A stretch of DNA of 64,000 nucleotides, taken from positions 25,119,425-25,183,424 of the forward strand of contig CM075771.1 in the NCBI GenBank assembly GCA_037974665.1, written 5' to 3'. Of this stretch, positions 12,356 to 31,241 are shown in pieces. Below the pieces are notes generated by a model that had not been told where the DNA came from, did not search any database, and worked only from the letters and a program-made list of their open reading frames with translations. Made by a program: the position numbers and the translations under genes. Within the stretch, counting starts at the first letter, position 1. The number at the start of each line of letters is the position of its first letter. This DNA comes from Ehretia macrophylla. Taxonomy: Eukaryota; Streptophyta; Magnoliopsida; Boraginales; Ehretiaceae.

Positions 12356-13373
12356 AAAACAGCATCAGGGGACGTGGACCATCATTCCAAACTCATGTAC
12401 CAGTACACGTACGATCCTCAACCAGCTGCTGGTTCTTCCCCTTGGCAGCAACGTCTCAGTAAGATGAGAAAAAATAATATGTCCATCTTATCTCTCTCGA
12501 AATCTTGTTTCCTACTGTAGAAGCCTGAAAAGGGGTTGCCGGAACTCTAGAATGTGAACACGAAGCTGCTTTTGTAGGTTGCATTGTGAAGTCCGCAGGC
12601 AAATGTCTGAAAATTAAGGAGCTTATCAGCCACCAAATACTCAGATAACCTTTGACTCCACGCCACGAATACTTGATGTGATCACGATATAACATTAACA
12701 TATTAACGCATTGGCGCACCGCGCGCGCGCACACATAGCAGTAGAAGAAATTTAACCTGAGATTTACTGCTGCTCAAAATTAGCCCCTTGACCTCGAACA
12801 CTGACCAAGTGAATATGACGATGATAGCACCTGCATGAGAGATAATCATGTTTAAGCCTGATTTTTTGGAGCAACTATACAATCAGATATTGTTTCCATT
12901 GTCCAGAGATCATGTGTCAAGAGAGCTTAAAAACCTATAGATGCAAACATAGACGGTGAACGTATTGAGAATTTACAGCTACTGCAGTAGGGAGGACTGA
13001 TGTATATTTATGTGCAGAAGCGGCTGCATAATAGCTGCTTGTTATAGAACGTGAAAAAATAGAAAACAAAAACCTTCTGAAATGTGTTTATGAAACGGAA
13101 TTAACTTTTATGACTTTCTGGAATATCCCAAACATTTTGTCGGCTCAAACGCAGTCATACTTTAGGAACATGGGCACTGGTTGGTTGCAGACAATCAAAT
13201 GTAGTTAATTGAAGGATATGATCTTAGTTCCCACTCTTTGGCTATCCATCAAATGGTAATGAAAAGACATTCTTGTCAAACTTCAGATGGCTATTTTAAG
13301 ATCCCTGAACACTAGATCATTTGCATATGAATAATAATTTTATTCAGTGCTATGCTTGAGTATGGTTCTGACA
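12356..13373. other. Convergent spacer and MCM8 3' region
   Basis: HCF152 (plus) and MCM8 (minus) converge here. The small open frames show no family. On the minus strand a plausible acceptor occurs near 12605 (TTTTCAG), so an extra MCM8 3' exon cannot be excluded, but the MCM8 frame already closes at 13374. Confidence 0.4.
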
Positions 13374-20075
<6,702 letters not shown>

Positions 20076-20220
20076 CGCAATTTGGCCGCAGCGTCTACTC
20101 TGTGTGTGTGTGTGTGAATTCCACAGTTTTTCTGTTTGGCGAAATTTCGTAGGCCTTTTTGGATTTGGCGGGAAAATATTAATGGACGGATTAGGCGCAA
20201 ATTGGTGATTGTTTCCACGA

Positions 20221-21583
20221 AGGAAAAATTACGCAAATGACCATATTGTTTCATCAAAGTTTTAAATTTGTCTTTATTATTCTAAATTAATCGATTTGGT
20301 TTTTATTATTTTTCAAAAAAAACTAAATTCATCTCTACTATTCAAAATTAGTTAATTTAGTCTCTATTGCTTCCCAAAAATTTTAATTTAGTCCCCAAAT
20401 AGGGTCTCACATACAGGGACTAAATTAAAATTTTGTCACATGCAATAATTAAATTTTTAATATGGACTAAATTAATTTTTTGAAAAAATAAAAAGGGTTA
20501 AATTGACTAATTTTAAACAAGGAGAAAGGACATCCAGGCCCCTGCCTTTTTCCCTTTATCTCAAATAGGTCCTCTGATTCTTAAAAATGTCTTGGGAGGT
20601 CCTTCATTAAAGGGCAATTTAGTCTTTTTAATAATAATTAAATAAAAAAATAAAAAAATGGTAATAAAAGTTTAATAAATTATTCACACACCCTAAAAGT
20701 TTAATAAATTATATACAACAACAACAACACCACCAAAAAATACACAAACACACACACACGAACACACCCGAAAACACACACACACAACGTAGTCTTGGGT
20801 GGGGATGGGGTTGTCGGGGGGTTTGCGTAGGTGGCTGGTGGTGGTGCTCACGAGTAGTAGCTGGTGGTGGTACTCGCGGGTGGTGGCTGGTAGTGGTGTG
20901 GTATGTTTGTGTGAGTTGACAAGCAGCAACATTCTTTGTTGTTTGAGTTGTAATATGATTTTTAGTTGTTGTAAGAAGGGATGAGATGGTTTTGATTTGT
21001 AATAGTCTTGGAGATGGTTGCTAAGTGACGACGTAGATGAGAAGTTAAAAGAGTTGTTGGTAGAAAGCAGAAGTGGGGTGAGAGGTAGGAGGGAAATTAC
21101 GTCGAATAATACTACATAAGGGTGGTGACTTCACTTTGTTTCTGAGATCATGTAATTTTTTGGGGTGTGTTCGTGTGTGTGTGTGTTTTCAGGTGTATTA
21201 GTGTATGTTTTTTGGTGTGTTTGTGTGAGATTGTGTATTTTTTGGTGGTGTTGTTATTGTGTATAATTTAGTAAACTTTTAGGGTGTGTGTATAATTTAT
21301 TAAACTTTAATTACCATTTTTAAAATTTTTTATTTAATTATTATTAAAAAGACTAAATTGCCCTTTAGTGAATGATCTCCTAAGACATTTTTAAGAACTA
21401 GAGGACCTATTTGAGACAAAGGAAAAAAGGCAAGGACCTGGATGTCCTTTTCCCTTTTAAACAATGGGGTCGAATTTGAATTTTTTTAAAAAAAATAATA
21501 GGGGACTAACTTAGCTAATTTTAAACAATAGGGATAAAATTAAATTTTAGAAAAATAATAAAGATCATTTGTGACATTTTCCC
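20221..21583. mobile_element. Outer foldback MITE, split by a second element; MULE-like
   Basis: The left end (GGAAAAATTACGCAAATGACC from 20222) and the reverse complement of the right end (GGGAAAATGTCACAAATGAT, ending 21583) are terminal inverted repeats. Inside, both arms carry mirrored GGGACTAAATT and AGCTAATTTT-type blocks. Flanks are TTTCCACGA (20212-20220) and TTTCCACTA (21584-21592), an 8/9 match consistent with a 9-bp target duplication of Mutator-like elements. There is no transposase, so it is non-autonomous. The element is interrupted at 20521-21454. Confidence 0.75.
20521..21454. mobile_element. Inner foldback MITE (934 bp) with perfect 10-bp target duplication; MULE-like
   Basis: TTTTAAACAA occurs on both sides (20511-20520 and 21455-21464). 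The ends are inverted: GGAGAAAGGACATCCAGG at the left, and GGGAAAAGGACATCCAGG as the reverse complement of the right. The inverted arms run about 270-280 bp each (to near 20795 and from near 21175) with only scattered differences. They include mirrored CAAATAGGTCCTCT and AAAGGGCAATTTAGTC blocks and CA/TG-rich inner parts. The loop of roughly 380 bp is G- and T-rich with no recognised coding. A 9-11-bp duplication and long inverted repeats are typical of Mutator-derived MITEs. Confidence 0.9.
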
Positions 21584-21592
21584 TTTCCACTA

Positions 21593-22935
21593 ACATGCGC
21601 ACTTCTGCTCCGTCTACTTTCTTTTTTATCTTTTTTGTTTCTCATGGCAAAATTATAGGGGACTATAAGATATATTTATAATTTCAGAAGTGGGGAAAAT
21701 ATATTATTATGTATTAAACAAAATAATTACTCTAATTTTTTAAAATAGTATTCAAAGAATGTGAACATTTTTAAATTAGTAAAAATATTAATGCATTTGA
21801 TATGTAAATAATTTGATGCAAGTATCATTTCAATTATCAATCTTGTAAAGTATAAATTGTTTTAAAATTAATGTTGTATAGGATGCTCTAAAACTTTGTT
21901 TACTTTCTAATGTAGCAAATTTATTGACATTTATAGCAACATAAAAAAGTTTGGCAACATATATGCAAATCAAACAAATAGATAACAAGAGAAAGTAAGA
22001 ATAGGAAACCTTTCTCATGCAATGCTAATTGCTAAAAAAAGTTGAACTCAATCTAAATAAGATTGCTTAAAACCAACAAATATAAACAAAATATACAAAG
22101 AATAAATGTTTTGGATAATAATAAATAAAAGCCAAATAATTATAAAATCCAAACAAAACAAACTTTGAGTGCATTTAAGAAATTTTGTATGTGACTAAAG
22201 TAGGGATTCAAACCGTGTAAAACAAAATAGTTTATTTTGGATTAAACCTCGTTTGCCAAATTTATCAAGCTAATAATTTGGAGTTAAAACAACAATAGGG
22301 AAACAAAATGCGGAGTAGGAAAATAAAAGGAAAAAATAACAAATACTCAAAAACTTGGTCATACTTTTATGAACTCGATTGTTTTTATTTCTTTCTTTTG
22401 TTGCCTCAAGCAAATCCAAGTGTACACAGTTAAAATGCCAAGTTAAATTGTTCAATATGTAAGCTTTTTTGGTTAAATGCTACTTTTATTTTACTAAACA
22501 AAACATATAAACAATTTATTCCTCAGGCTATTAAAATTAGGTCGAAATATTAAAACCTCATGTATTAAGTGATAAACAAGCATTGATTCTAAAAACTTAT
22601 ACAATTGAACAAAACAAATGAAATTAGACGTGGGGGTTAGGGGGGAGGGGTGAGAACTTCTACATCACCTTCCCTAGAACCAAAAGAAATAAGGTTATAA
22701 GAATGACAAAAGTTTTATGTTTAGCGTAAAGAACATTTGGCATAAAAAACAAAGAAAAGTATACTTCCCCTTAGGCCTTAGCATGGCATGAAAGATGACT
22801 TAGATTACCCAAGAGTTGAGTGAAAAGTCGAGTAACAATCTATTATAATTATAAATTTTGAGTCCGAATAACTATTTTAATCTCGATTACAAAAAAAAAA
22901 AGATGACTTATAATAAATATTTAGAATCAAAATAA
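21593..22935. other. AT-rich spacer between MCM8 and PWWP gene
   Basis: No gene, RNA or clear repeat could be supported here. The open frames at 21830 and 22270 on the minus strand are short, AT-biased and without family features. Confidence 0.5.
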
Positions 22936-23210
22936 GGAAAAATAGAACATATAGTTCCATTCGTTTCACTTTTTTCAAATTAGTATTTATTGTTTCAAAT
23001 AGTTCAAATCAGTCTCTAATTTTTCAAAAAGTGTCAACTTAGTTCCCTAATATTTTTCAAAAAGTGTCAATTTAATCCCTAATATTTTCAAACAGCAGGG
23101 ACTACATTGACACTTTTTAAAAATATTAAGGGCTGATTTAAAGTATTTTAAATAATAGAGACTAATTTGAAAAAATAAAAGACAATAGGGACTTGTAGTA
23201 TAATTCTCCC
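22936..23210. mobile_element. Foldback MITE upstream of the PWWP gene
   Basis: The arms are inverted around about 23090. TTTTTTCAAATTAGTA on the left mirrors ACTAATTTGAAAAAAT on the right, and AAAAAGTGTCAA mirrors TTGACACTTTTT. The ends GGAAAAATAGAACATATAGT and (reverse complement of the right) GGGAGAATTATACTACAAGT are related. The internal logic (GGGACT plus CTAATTT blocks) resembles the outer element at 20.2 kb and the element at 29.7 kb. The target duplication is uncertain. Confidence 0.7.
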
Positions 23211-23394
23211 AATAAATAAATAAAAGCCAAAAGAGAGAAACTCAACATCGCAGCATCTACTCAGAGCAATCTGCTACCTGATGCTGCCACGTGCCCCTTC
23301 ACTCCGTCAGCATCTTCGCTTGACAACTCAAAAAAAAAAAAAAAGTAACCCTCTTGCGAAATCATTAAGCAACACCCCGCGCCCCCCACCCGCA

Positions 23395-23415
23395 CCCCCC
23401 CCCCCCCCCCCCCCC
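23395..23415 (+). repeat. Poly(C) run of 21
   Basis: Twenty-one consecutive C residues lie in a C/A-rich stretch about 125 bp before the donor of the PWWP leader intron. The run is probably within or near the transcribed leader. Its length is likely to vary between individuals or reads. Confidence 0.9.
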
Positions 23416-23540
23416 GCAAATAAAAGGAAAAAAACACACACACACACCCCACAAAATATTTTACAAAGTTTGCATTTACATTCAGCAAAGCCATCTAGAA
23501 GTTTCCAAAAATTCGAAAAGATTTTCTATAGCGAAAACAG

Positions 23541-23688
23541 GTATGTTTCAATCAATTTTATGGATTAATTGTAGCATTGATGTGTATCTATTTACACATG
23601 TATGTTTGTAAATGTTGATGTTATTCTAGAAAATTCGTTTATAGATATAATTTACTTTATGTGTAATTTGTGTGTGTGGTATGTTTAG
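23541..23688 (+). other. Predicted 5' UTR intron of the PWWP gene
   Basis: GAAAACAG|GTATGT at 23541 and ATGTTTAG| ending at 23688 are good donor and acceptor sites. They lie in AT-rich sequence 9 bp upstream of the initiating ATG at 23698. This is inferred from splice signals only. Confidence 0.6.
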
Positions 23689-23697
23689 GGTTTCTTA

Positions 23698-26600
23698 ATG
23701 TCTGAGAAATTGGGTGGTTTTGACTTAAACTCCGACGCCGTTTTGGTTGAAGCGATTGACACTTCAGAAAATGAAACCCTAATGGAAATTCATGTCGATT
23801 TGGGTCGAGTTGGTGGTCTTGTAGTTGATGGGTCTAGGGTTTTGGGAGAGGTGAAGGGCTACGGTAATGGGGTTTCTGAGGGTTTAGGAGCAGAAATGGA
23901 GGGCGTGAGGAAAGTAATTGATTTAGAAAAGGGTGAAAATGGTAACGTTGAATGCGAAGTAATGATGAATAATGATGAGGTTGTTGCAGGCTTGGATGTT
24001 GATCGGATAGAAAACAAGGCAGATAGTGTGTTCGTTGGAGATGATAAAGAAATTGATGTAGAAAAGGGTGAAAATGGTAGTGTTGGCCACGGAATAATGG
24101 TAAATAATGATGGGTTTGTTTCGAGGTTGGATGTTGCTCGGATAGAGAAAGAGCCAGATAGTGTGCTCGTCGGGGGTGAGAAAGAAAATGAGTCTGTTCA
24201 AGTGCCTGAAATGCATTCTGGCATTGTTCTGCCAAAGGCTTTGAGGGGTGAGATGGATGGAACTGAAGGAAAGATAAAGAGTGAGGAGAGTAATGTGATT
24301 GGAGTTTTTGCGTGTGCTGGTAATGGGTCAATGATCACTAATGATTCGGGGTTGAAAGTTGATCAAATAGAAAACAAGGCTGATAGTGTGTTCGTGGGAG
24401 GTGAGGAAGAAAATGAGGTTGGCCAAGTGCCTGAGACGTGTTCCGACGATGTTGTGGTAGAGGCTTTGAGGGATGGAACTGAAGGAAAGATAAAGATTGA
24501 GGAAAGTAATTTGAGTAGAGTTTTTGTCCATGCTGGTAATGGGACAAAGATAAACCTTGTGGTCGATTTGAATGCGCGGCATGTTTCAGGGGAGGAAATA
24601 TTGTCTGGAAATGGAATTGATAATAAACAGTCAGAGGTTAAAGAGGTTTGGGGTGTGTCAAATGTACCTTTATTAGACAGCGGAGTAAATAATGTGGTTT
24701 CTGACAGTAAAGGAGTGGGCCCGAATGAGAACCGAGATGCTGTAGTTAAAGAACAGATGACAGAGGTAAGATTAGAGTACGTGGATGGAAATGACTTTAG
24801 GGTTGTTGCTCTGAGACCTAAAATCCGAGGGGATGAATGTCAAACTGAAAAGGAAGGTGAATATTATTTGTCGGATCTGGTGTGGGTCAAAGTGAGGAGC
24901 CACCGTTGGTGGCCTGGGCAGATATTCGAACCCTCAGCTGCCTCGGAGAAAGCAATCAAGCATTTTAAGAAAGACAGTTACTTGATAGCATATTTTGGTG
25001 ACCAGACATTTGCATGGAATGAAGCCGCAAAGTTAAAGCCATTCCGTATGTATTTCACTCAATTGGAGAAACAGAGCAATGCCAGTGCTTTCTGTCAAGC
25101 AGTGGATTGCACATTGGCTGAGGTTTCTAGGAGAATTGAATTTGGGCTATCCTGCTCATGCTTGCCAAAGGAGAAGCGTGCTAAAATAAAATCCCAGAAT
25201 GTTGTTAATGCTGGTATTCGAGAAGAATCAAGTAGAAGAGATGGTGGAGACACTATTTCAAGTGCAGCCACATTTCTACCTGTGGAAGTTTTTCAGCACT
25301 TAAAATCATTAGCTGCTGCTCCACACTATGGAATTGGTAGATTGAGATTTGTGACTGCGAGAGCACGGTTACTGGCTTTTAATCGATGGAAGAGCAGTCA
25401 TCATCTACCTGAAGTTGTAGAACTTGATGCATTCTTGAAGAAAGATGTTGATGTCCCTGCAAGTGGAGAGGATGACGACTCGGATAAAATCATGGATGAC
25501 AAGGTTCAGGGTTCTAGAGCTGATGGTGAAGTCTCATCAGGAATAGTCAAGGCAGCTATTCAAGATAGTTCTTCTTGGAAGCGTAAGCATGAGTCTGGGG
25601 ATGATGAGGGCCGGAAGAAGGTAAGATCTGTGATTGATATCATGTCCAGCAATGGCGCTGTTGCAGAAAATGGTGAGAAGAAGTTTAAAAAGAAACGTGG
25701 CAGGAAGAAGGGCTCCTTTAAGAAATGTAAAGCAGATGAAGCCGTTTCTGGTGATTCAGAGTTGGGAAGAAGGAAAAGGCTTTTGTCGCCAAGGGTACAA
25801 AAAGAATCTCGTTCAAGACCTAAGAAATTTACTAAAGTAGGAGAAGGTGAACGTAGGGCTGCCAGCCAAGTAGGTGGAACAACTTCCTCTCTCGAGTCTG
25901 GCGAGAGAATTTCTAAGAGTGCGGGAGGTGTTGATGGTCAAAATATGGTCGATGTAGGCTGTGGAGTTCCGCCACGCAGTTCTGCAAAATCTCAAGTGTT
26001 GATTCCAGCTAACATCCCAACACCGGAGGAAATGCTTTCAAAGCTATGCTTGGCTGCTTCAGATCCCATGGAAGGATATGGATCTTTATATTCAATCATC
26101 AGTTTGTTCTCTGATTTTAGAAATTCAATTTGCCTGCAAAATACAAATGCACAAAATCACGAGAAGTCAACTGAAGAGTATAAGGGGGGCAAAATCTCCA
26201 AATCTGAAACAGTTGAAACATTTGAGTTTGAAGGTATAGAAGACTCTTATTGGACCGATAGAATTATCCAAAGCAACCCTGAAGAACAGGTATTGTTTGA
26301 ATTAGAAAATATACCGGAGGAGACAACTCCACTTGTTCATCCAGGAAATGTTGTCAATGCAAGTCTAAACTTGGATAATACACAATATAGAGGTGCCGGT
26401 GATCTTGAGTTGGAAGCTGAAAATCCAGTTGTTGCGAATGATATTCCTGTGGAATATTCTCCAACCACACTTACTCTGAAGTTCAGTGATTTAGAATCAG
26501 TTGCCTCAGTTACAGATCTGAACAAGATTTTTAGCCGCTATGGGCCTTTGGACGAATCACAGACTAAAGTGTTTGCTAAGAGTAAACGCGCAAACGTTGT

Positions 26601-26778
26601 CTTCAAGAGACGAGCTGATGCTGAAACTGCTTTCAGCAGTGCTGGGAAGTTTAGTATATTTGGACCTTCGCTTCTTAGCTATCGCCTTAAACCTACACCA
26701 CGCAGAGCATCTGCTGAGTCAAAGCGAAATGGAAAAGGTGCAAAATCTGCAAAACGCAAGGTGCAATTTGAAGGTTGA
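23698..26778 (+). CDS. PWWP-domain chromatin protein with C-terminal RRM-like domain (1,026 aa)
   Basis: Single coding exon. The PWWP domain starts near residue 388 (LSDLVWVKVRSHRWWPGQIF, with the core motif as RWWPG at 403-407) and continues through LIAYFGDQTFAWNEAAKLKPF. PWWP domains read methylated histone H3 tails. Plant PWWP proteins of this architecture act with MSI4/FVE-type partners in chromatin repression; this is family knowledge. A lysine-rich stretch near residues 660-675 (KKKRGRKKGSFKKCK) is a likely nuclear signal. The end (about 920-1005: TLTLKFSDLESVASVTDLN, then FSRYGPLDES, NVVFKRRADAETAF) has an RRM-like layout. The acidic N-terminal 300 residues contain two or three diverged copies of a unit with IENKADSVFVGG, QVPE and DGTEGKIK-EESN (near residues 101, 144 and 219). 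Probable counterparts are At3g09670 and At5g02950. No symbol is assigned. Confidence 0.9.
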   Translation: MSEKLGGFDLNSDAVLVEAIDTSENETLMEIHVDLGRVGGLVVDGSRVLGEVKGYGNGVSEGLGAEMEGVRKVIDLEKGENGNVECEVMMNNDEVVAGLDVDRIENKADSVFVGDDKEIDVEKGENGSVGHGIMVNNDGFVSRLDVARIEKEPDSVLVGGEKENESVQVPEMHSGIVLPKALRGEMDGTEGKIKSEESNVIGVFACAGNGSMITNDSGLKVDQIENKADSVFVGGEEENEVGQVPETCSDDVVVEALRDGTEGKIKIEESNLSRVFVHAGNGTKINLVVDLNARHVSGEEILSGNGIDNKQSEVKEVWGVSNVPLLDSGVNNVVSDSKGVGPNENRDAVVKEQMTEVRLEYVDGNDFRVVALRPKIRGDECQTEKEGEYYLSDLVWVKVRSHRWWPGQIFEPSAASEKAIKHFKKDSYLIAYFGDQTFAWNEAAKLKPFRMYFTQLEKQSNASAFCQAVDCTLAEVSRRIEFGLSCSCLPKEKRAKIKSQNVVNAGIREESSRRDGGDTISSAATFLPVEVFQHLKSLAAAPHYGIGRLRFVTARARLLAFNRWKSSHHLPEVVELDAFLKKDVDVPASGEDDDSDKIMDDKVQGSRADGEVSSGIVKAAIQDSSSWKRKHESGDDEGRKKVRSVIDIMSSNGAVAENGEKKFKKKRGRKKGSFKKCKADEAVSGDSELGRRKRLLSPRVQKESRSRPKKFTKVGEGERRAASQVGGTTSSLESGERISKSAGGVDGQNMVDVGCGVPPRSSAKSQVLIPANIPTPEEMLSKLCLAASDPMEGYGSLYSIISLFSDFRNSICLQNTNAQNHEKSTEEYKGGKISKSETVETFEFEGIEDSYWTDRIIQSNPEEQVLFELENIPEETTPLVHPGNVVNASLNLDNTQYRGAGDLELEAENPVVANDIPVEYSPTTLTLKFSDLESVASVTDLNKIFSRYGPLDESQTKVFAKSKRANVVFKRRADAETAFSSAGKFSIFGPSLLSYRLKPTPRRASAESKRNGKGAKSAKRKVQFEG

Positions 26779-27154
26779 TAATCTTGCTGGTATTTCATTT
26801 TTATCTTCTCATGAAGGCTAGCATATTGGAGGTCAATGTTAATATTACAAATGCCTGAACAGCGTTAGAATTTACTAGCTGATCAATTGATCCACTCTTG
26901 TATGTAAAACTGGACTAACACACTATATCTTATCTTTATCTGAGAGTAAGGGAAGAATTTGTGTATATATATAGATCTCCTTGCTGCACGCCGAGCTTTT
27001 TCTACTCTTTATGCACAGTAGATAGTAGGGTATCAGCCTACTCGAGTCAAAATCTCAGTTAATTGCCATGCCTTCTCGTGTTTCAACGAGTGCGAAATAT
27101 TTATGACAATATATACATTTTGGAATGGGTCTCGGCTGAATGCCTAGTATGATA
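26779..27154 (+). other. PWWP gene 3' UTR region
   Basis: AT-rich sequence after the PWWP stop. No further coding exon could be supported. The convergent RPS23 gene ends at 27905. Confidence 0.5.
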
Positions 27155-27171
27155 CTCTTGGTGTTTGCTTC

Positions 27172-27349
27172 ATTTTTTTTGTTTTTGAAATCTGTGGGTA
27201 TCTTTACTTTGTTCGACTAATCTCACTGGTCCTGAAGTTAATAGTTGGATAAACTCAAATTGGTGACCTCTGGTACACTTCAAGATCTTTATTAGTTGAG
27301 CTATCCCTAAGGGTTAAAATGATTCTAACAAAACTTGATCTCTTGACCT
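27172..27349 (-). mobile_element. tRNA-derived SINE with perfect 17-bp target duplication
   Basis: The 17-mer CTCTTGGTGTTTGCTTC flanks the element exactly (27155-27171 and 27350-27366). On the minus strand the element reads GGGATAGCTCAACT (A-box-like), a diverged B-box region (CAATTTGAGTT), then the family body (ATTAACTTCA, GATTAGTCGAACAAAG). It ends in an A-rich tail seen as the T-run at 27173-27186. The head, body, A-tail and long target duplication together are the signature of L1-type retroposition. It sits between the convergent PWWP and RPS23 genes. Confidence 0.88.
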
Positions 27350-27904
27350 CTCTTGGTGTTTGCTTCTTATCTGTTTCAAGTAGTAATATTGTTAATATTT
27401 GTGCGTAACCGGTTGCCTTTCTGGTACTACTTTGTATACATAACTGCTTTATCCATTCTTAGATTTGCTTGACAACTTGCTTTAAATGTGCAAACAACAG
27501 GGTATTGTAGATTAAATTTAAATTGGTAATTTCTCTGTCACAACTAGACTATTGAGGCATTTAGGAGTTATTTGTGACGGAGCTTTTAGAAAGTCGACCA
27601 CTACGTGAAGCTCTTGGAGAGCGAGAAAAGGTCAGACTTATTTTGGATGTTTATTGTACGCATTCTTGCCTTCCACAAGAACAAACCAAGGACATGGTGG
27701 AGAATAAATGTTTCCAAAGTGTCGTTGGGAACACACAAAGCAGAGATCTAACTTGACAATAATCTATGATTAATAAAGGCGTAACAAAATTCCAGTACAG
27801 GATCCAGATATTAGATGACAAGATTGTTTCCAGAACAAACTCAAACAACAAAAGGGTTCAGCTCAATTGAAAAAGGTATCGAAAATAAGAGCTCATCTAG
27901 CAAA

Positions 27905-29491
<1,587 letters not shown>

Positions 29492-29569
29492 GGTTGCCGA
29501 GTGGTGAGTGGAGACTAGGGTTTGAGAGGTTGAAGATGAGAAATAGAAGACGCAGCAGCAGCGAACTGA

Positions 29570-29690
29570 ACTAAAAACCCTAACCCTTCAAACGCAATGC
29601 GTGGCTTGTGTGTAAATATATATAGGGCTGAGGATGTTGGGCTTGTTTTTGTGCGTTTAAGTTAATGGGCTTTTGGGCTACGGTCCATTA
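29570..29690 (-). promoter_or_regulatory. RPS23 promoter: TATA box, telo-box and site II-like motifs
   Basis: On the gene (minus) strand, a TATATATATTT box lies at about 29613-29624. Telo-box sequence (TTAGGGTTTTT, reverse complement of AAAAACCCTAA near 29573-29583) lies just downstream. Several GCCCA/TGGGC elements lie just upstream (29638-29642, 29667-29671, 29674-29678). The pairing of telo-box and site II motifs is the known signature of plant ribosomal-protein promoters, which supports coordinated expression with the translation machinery. Confidence 0.75.
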
Positions 29691-29720
29691 AGTTTTTATA
29701 GTATGGGGATATTATAAAAT

Positions 29721-30100
29721 GAGAACAATTGCACAAACAGTTCTTATTGTTTTATCAGAATTTTAAATTTATTCTTATTGTTCAAAATTAATCAATTTAG
29801 TTTTTATTATTTTTTAAAAATAAATTAACTGTTGTTTAAAATTAGCTAATTTAGTCTCTATGTTTAAAAAAATAATAATATAATCCTTATTATTTCTAAA
29901 AAATTTCAATTTAGCCAATTTAAGTAGAGACATTATTATATTTTTTTTGAAAAATAATAGGGACTAAATTAGCTAATTTCGAATAGTAGAGACAAATTTA
30001 AATTTTTTAAAAATAATAAGGACTAAATTAGTTAATTTTGAACAATAGGAATGAATTTAAACTTTTAGAAAAATAATAGAGATCATTTGCACAAATTTCC
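29721..30100. mobile_element. Foldback MITE upstream of RPS23
   Basis: The arms are inverted around about 29910. GAACAATTGCACAAACAGTT at the left end corresponds to GGAAATTTGTGCAAATGATC as the reverse complement of the right end. The internal blocks CAAAATTAATCAATTTAGT and ACTAAATTAGTTAATTTTG mirror each other. It is clearly the same type as the 20.2-kb outer element and the 22.9-kb element. No clear target duplication was seen. Confidence 0.72.
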
Positions 30101-31241
30101 AGAAAACTAAATTGAATGATGTTAGATAAAGTCGATTGTTAATTTTTATATGCTACCAAATACTGTCTGAAACAATACTGATGCCTTTTTTGATCCAAAA
30201 GAAATGTTGATATCCTTTTATTTTAATTTCATTTTCTTCCATATTCATTGTTTGGTATATTTAGTAATTATTTTCCCGGACTAAGTGTGAATTTTTGACC
30301 AATTATATCTTAGCCATGCTCTAACTATATATTGGTTGATCTCTATTTATTTGCGGTCATACTTTATAATATGTATGGACTCTTCCCACTGATTCCAATT
30401 TTTTCAATTGTTTTTTTTTTTATTCTATATGTACTTTTAGTCTGAGAAATAATTAACTTCACTAAAAAGAATAAAAATTTATTCGTATGGTTATCAAATT
30501 GTGTTATTAGCCTTACAAACTAAATCCTTCAAAAGTATCAAATGATAATATAAAGAGACAATGTTAATAAAAATTTACTGTGGGTTTATGAAATAGATCA
30601 CATAGAACCTATGTGGAACCGAAGGCCATTTGAGATTCCAAGCCCATCTCAACATTTTTTAAATTTCTTGTAAACAAGATAACAACTTGTACAAGCCCTT
30701 TAATTGAAGATCGCTGAAGGATCTTGCAAAGTAATCCTGAGTTTTATATAATTTATGTTTATCGTGAGGTGAACTATTAATTATTTTGGACTTAAGAAAT
30801 ATTTGAGTCAAGACAATCACTCTCTAATCTATCATACTTTTTTCACTTTTTGGATTCTGATTATAAACAAACAGAATAACACATGTATTATCGTCTTATA
30901 TGTAAGTCTCAAATAACAACTAAAGTATAGCCATTCAAGATCACTTCACTGCATACATATGTTCAGCCGATGATCCTCGAGGCCTCTTAATGGATTGCAT
31001 GAAAGGAAATTGTAAACAAAGAAAATACTTACTGCCCTTGAACAAAAACCATTTAGCAAATCACAAGTGAACAAACAATGTTGGAACTCAATAATTTCGA
31101 CATAACTATACAAAGGCTGCAAAAGAGCTGTTCTTATAGGTGCAGCAATAAACTATATTAGCGCGTTATACAGGAATATGACATTGGAAAGTACAGATGC
31201 AACAAAGAGGCAGTAATGGATGGTGCCTGCAAAACACTTAT
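30101..31241. other. Spacer between RPS23 and ICR2 3' end
   Basis: AT-rich. The part nearest 31241 is probably ICR2 3' UTR on the minus strand. No gene or structured repeat could be supported. Confidence 0.5.

Noticed and set aside
20799..20984. Open frames in the loop of the inner MITE
   Set aside because: Low-complexity TGG/GTG sequence with no transposase motif; a by-product of simple repeats.
23834..24582. Long minus-strand frames opposite the PWWP N-terminus
   Set aside because: Shadows of an acidic, repeat-containing coding exon; His/Tyr-rich composition has no family match.
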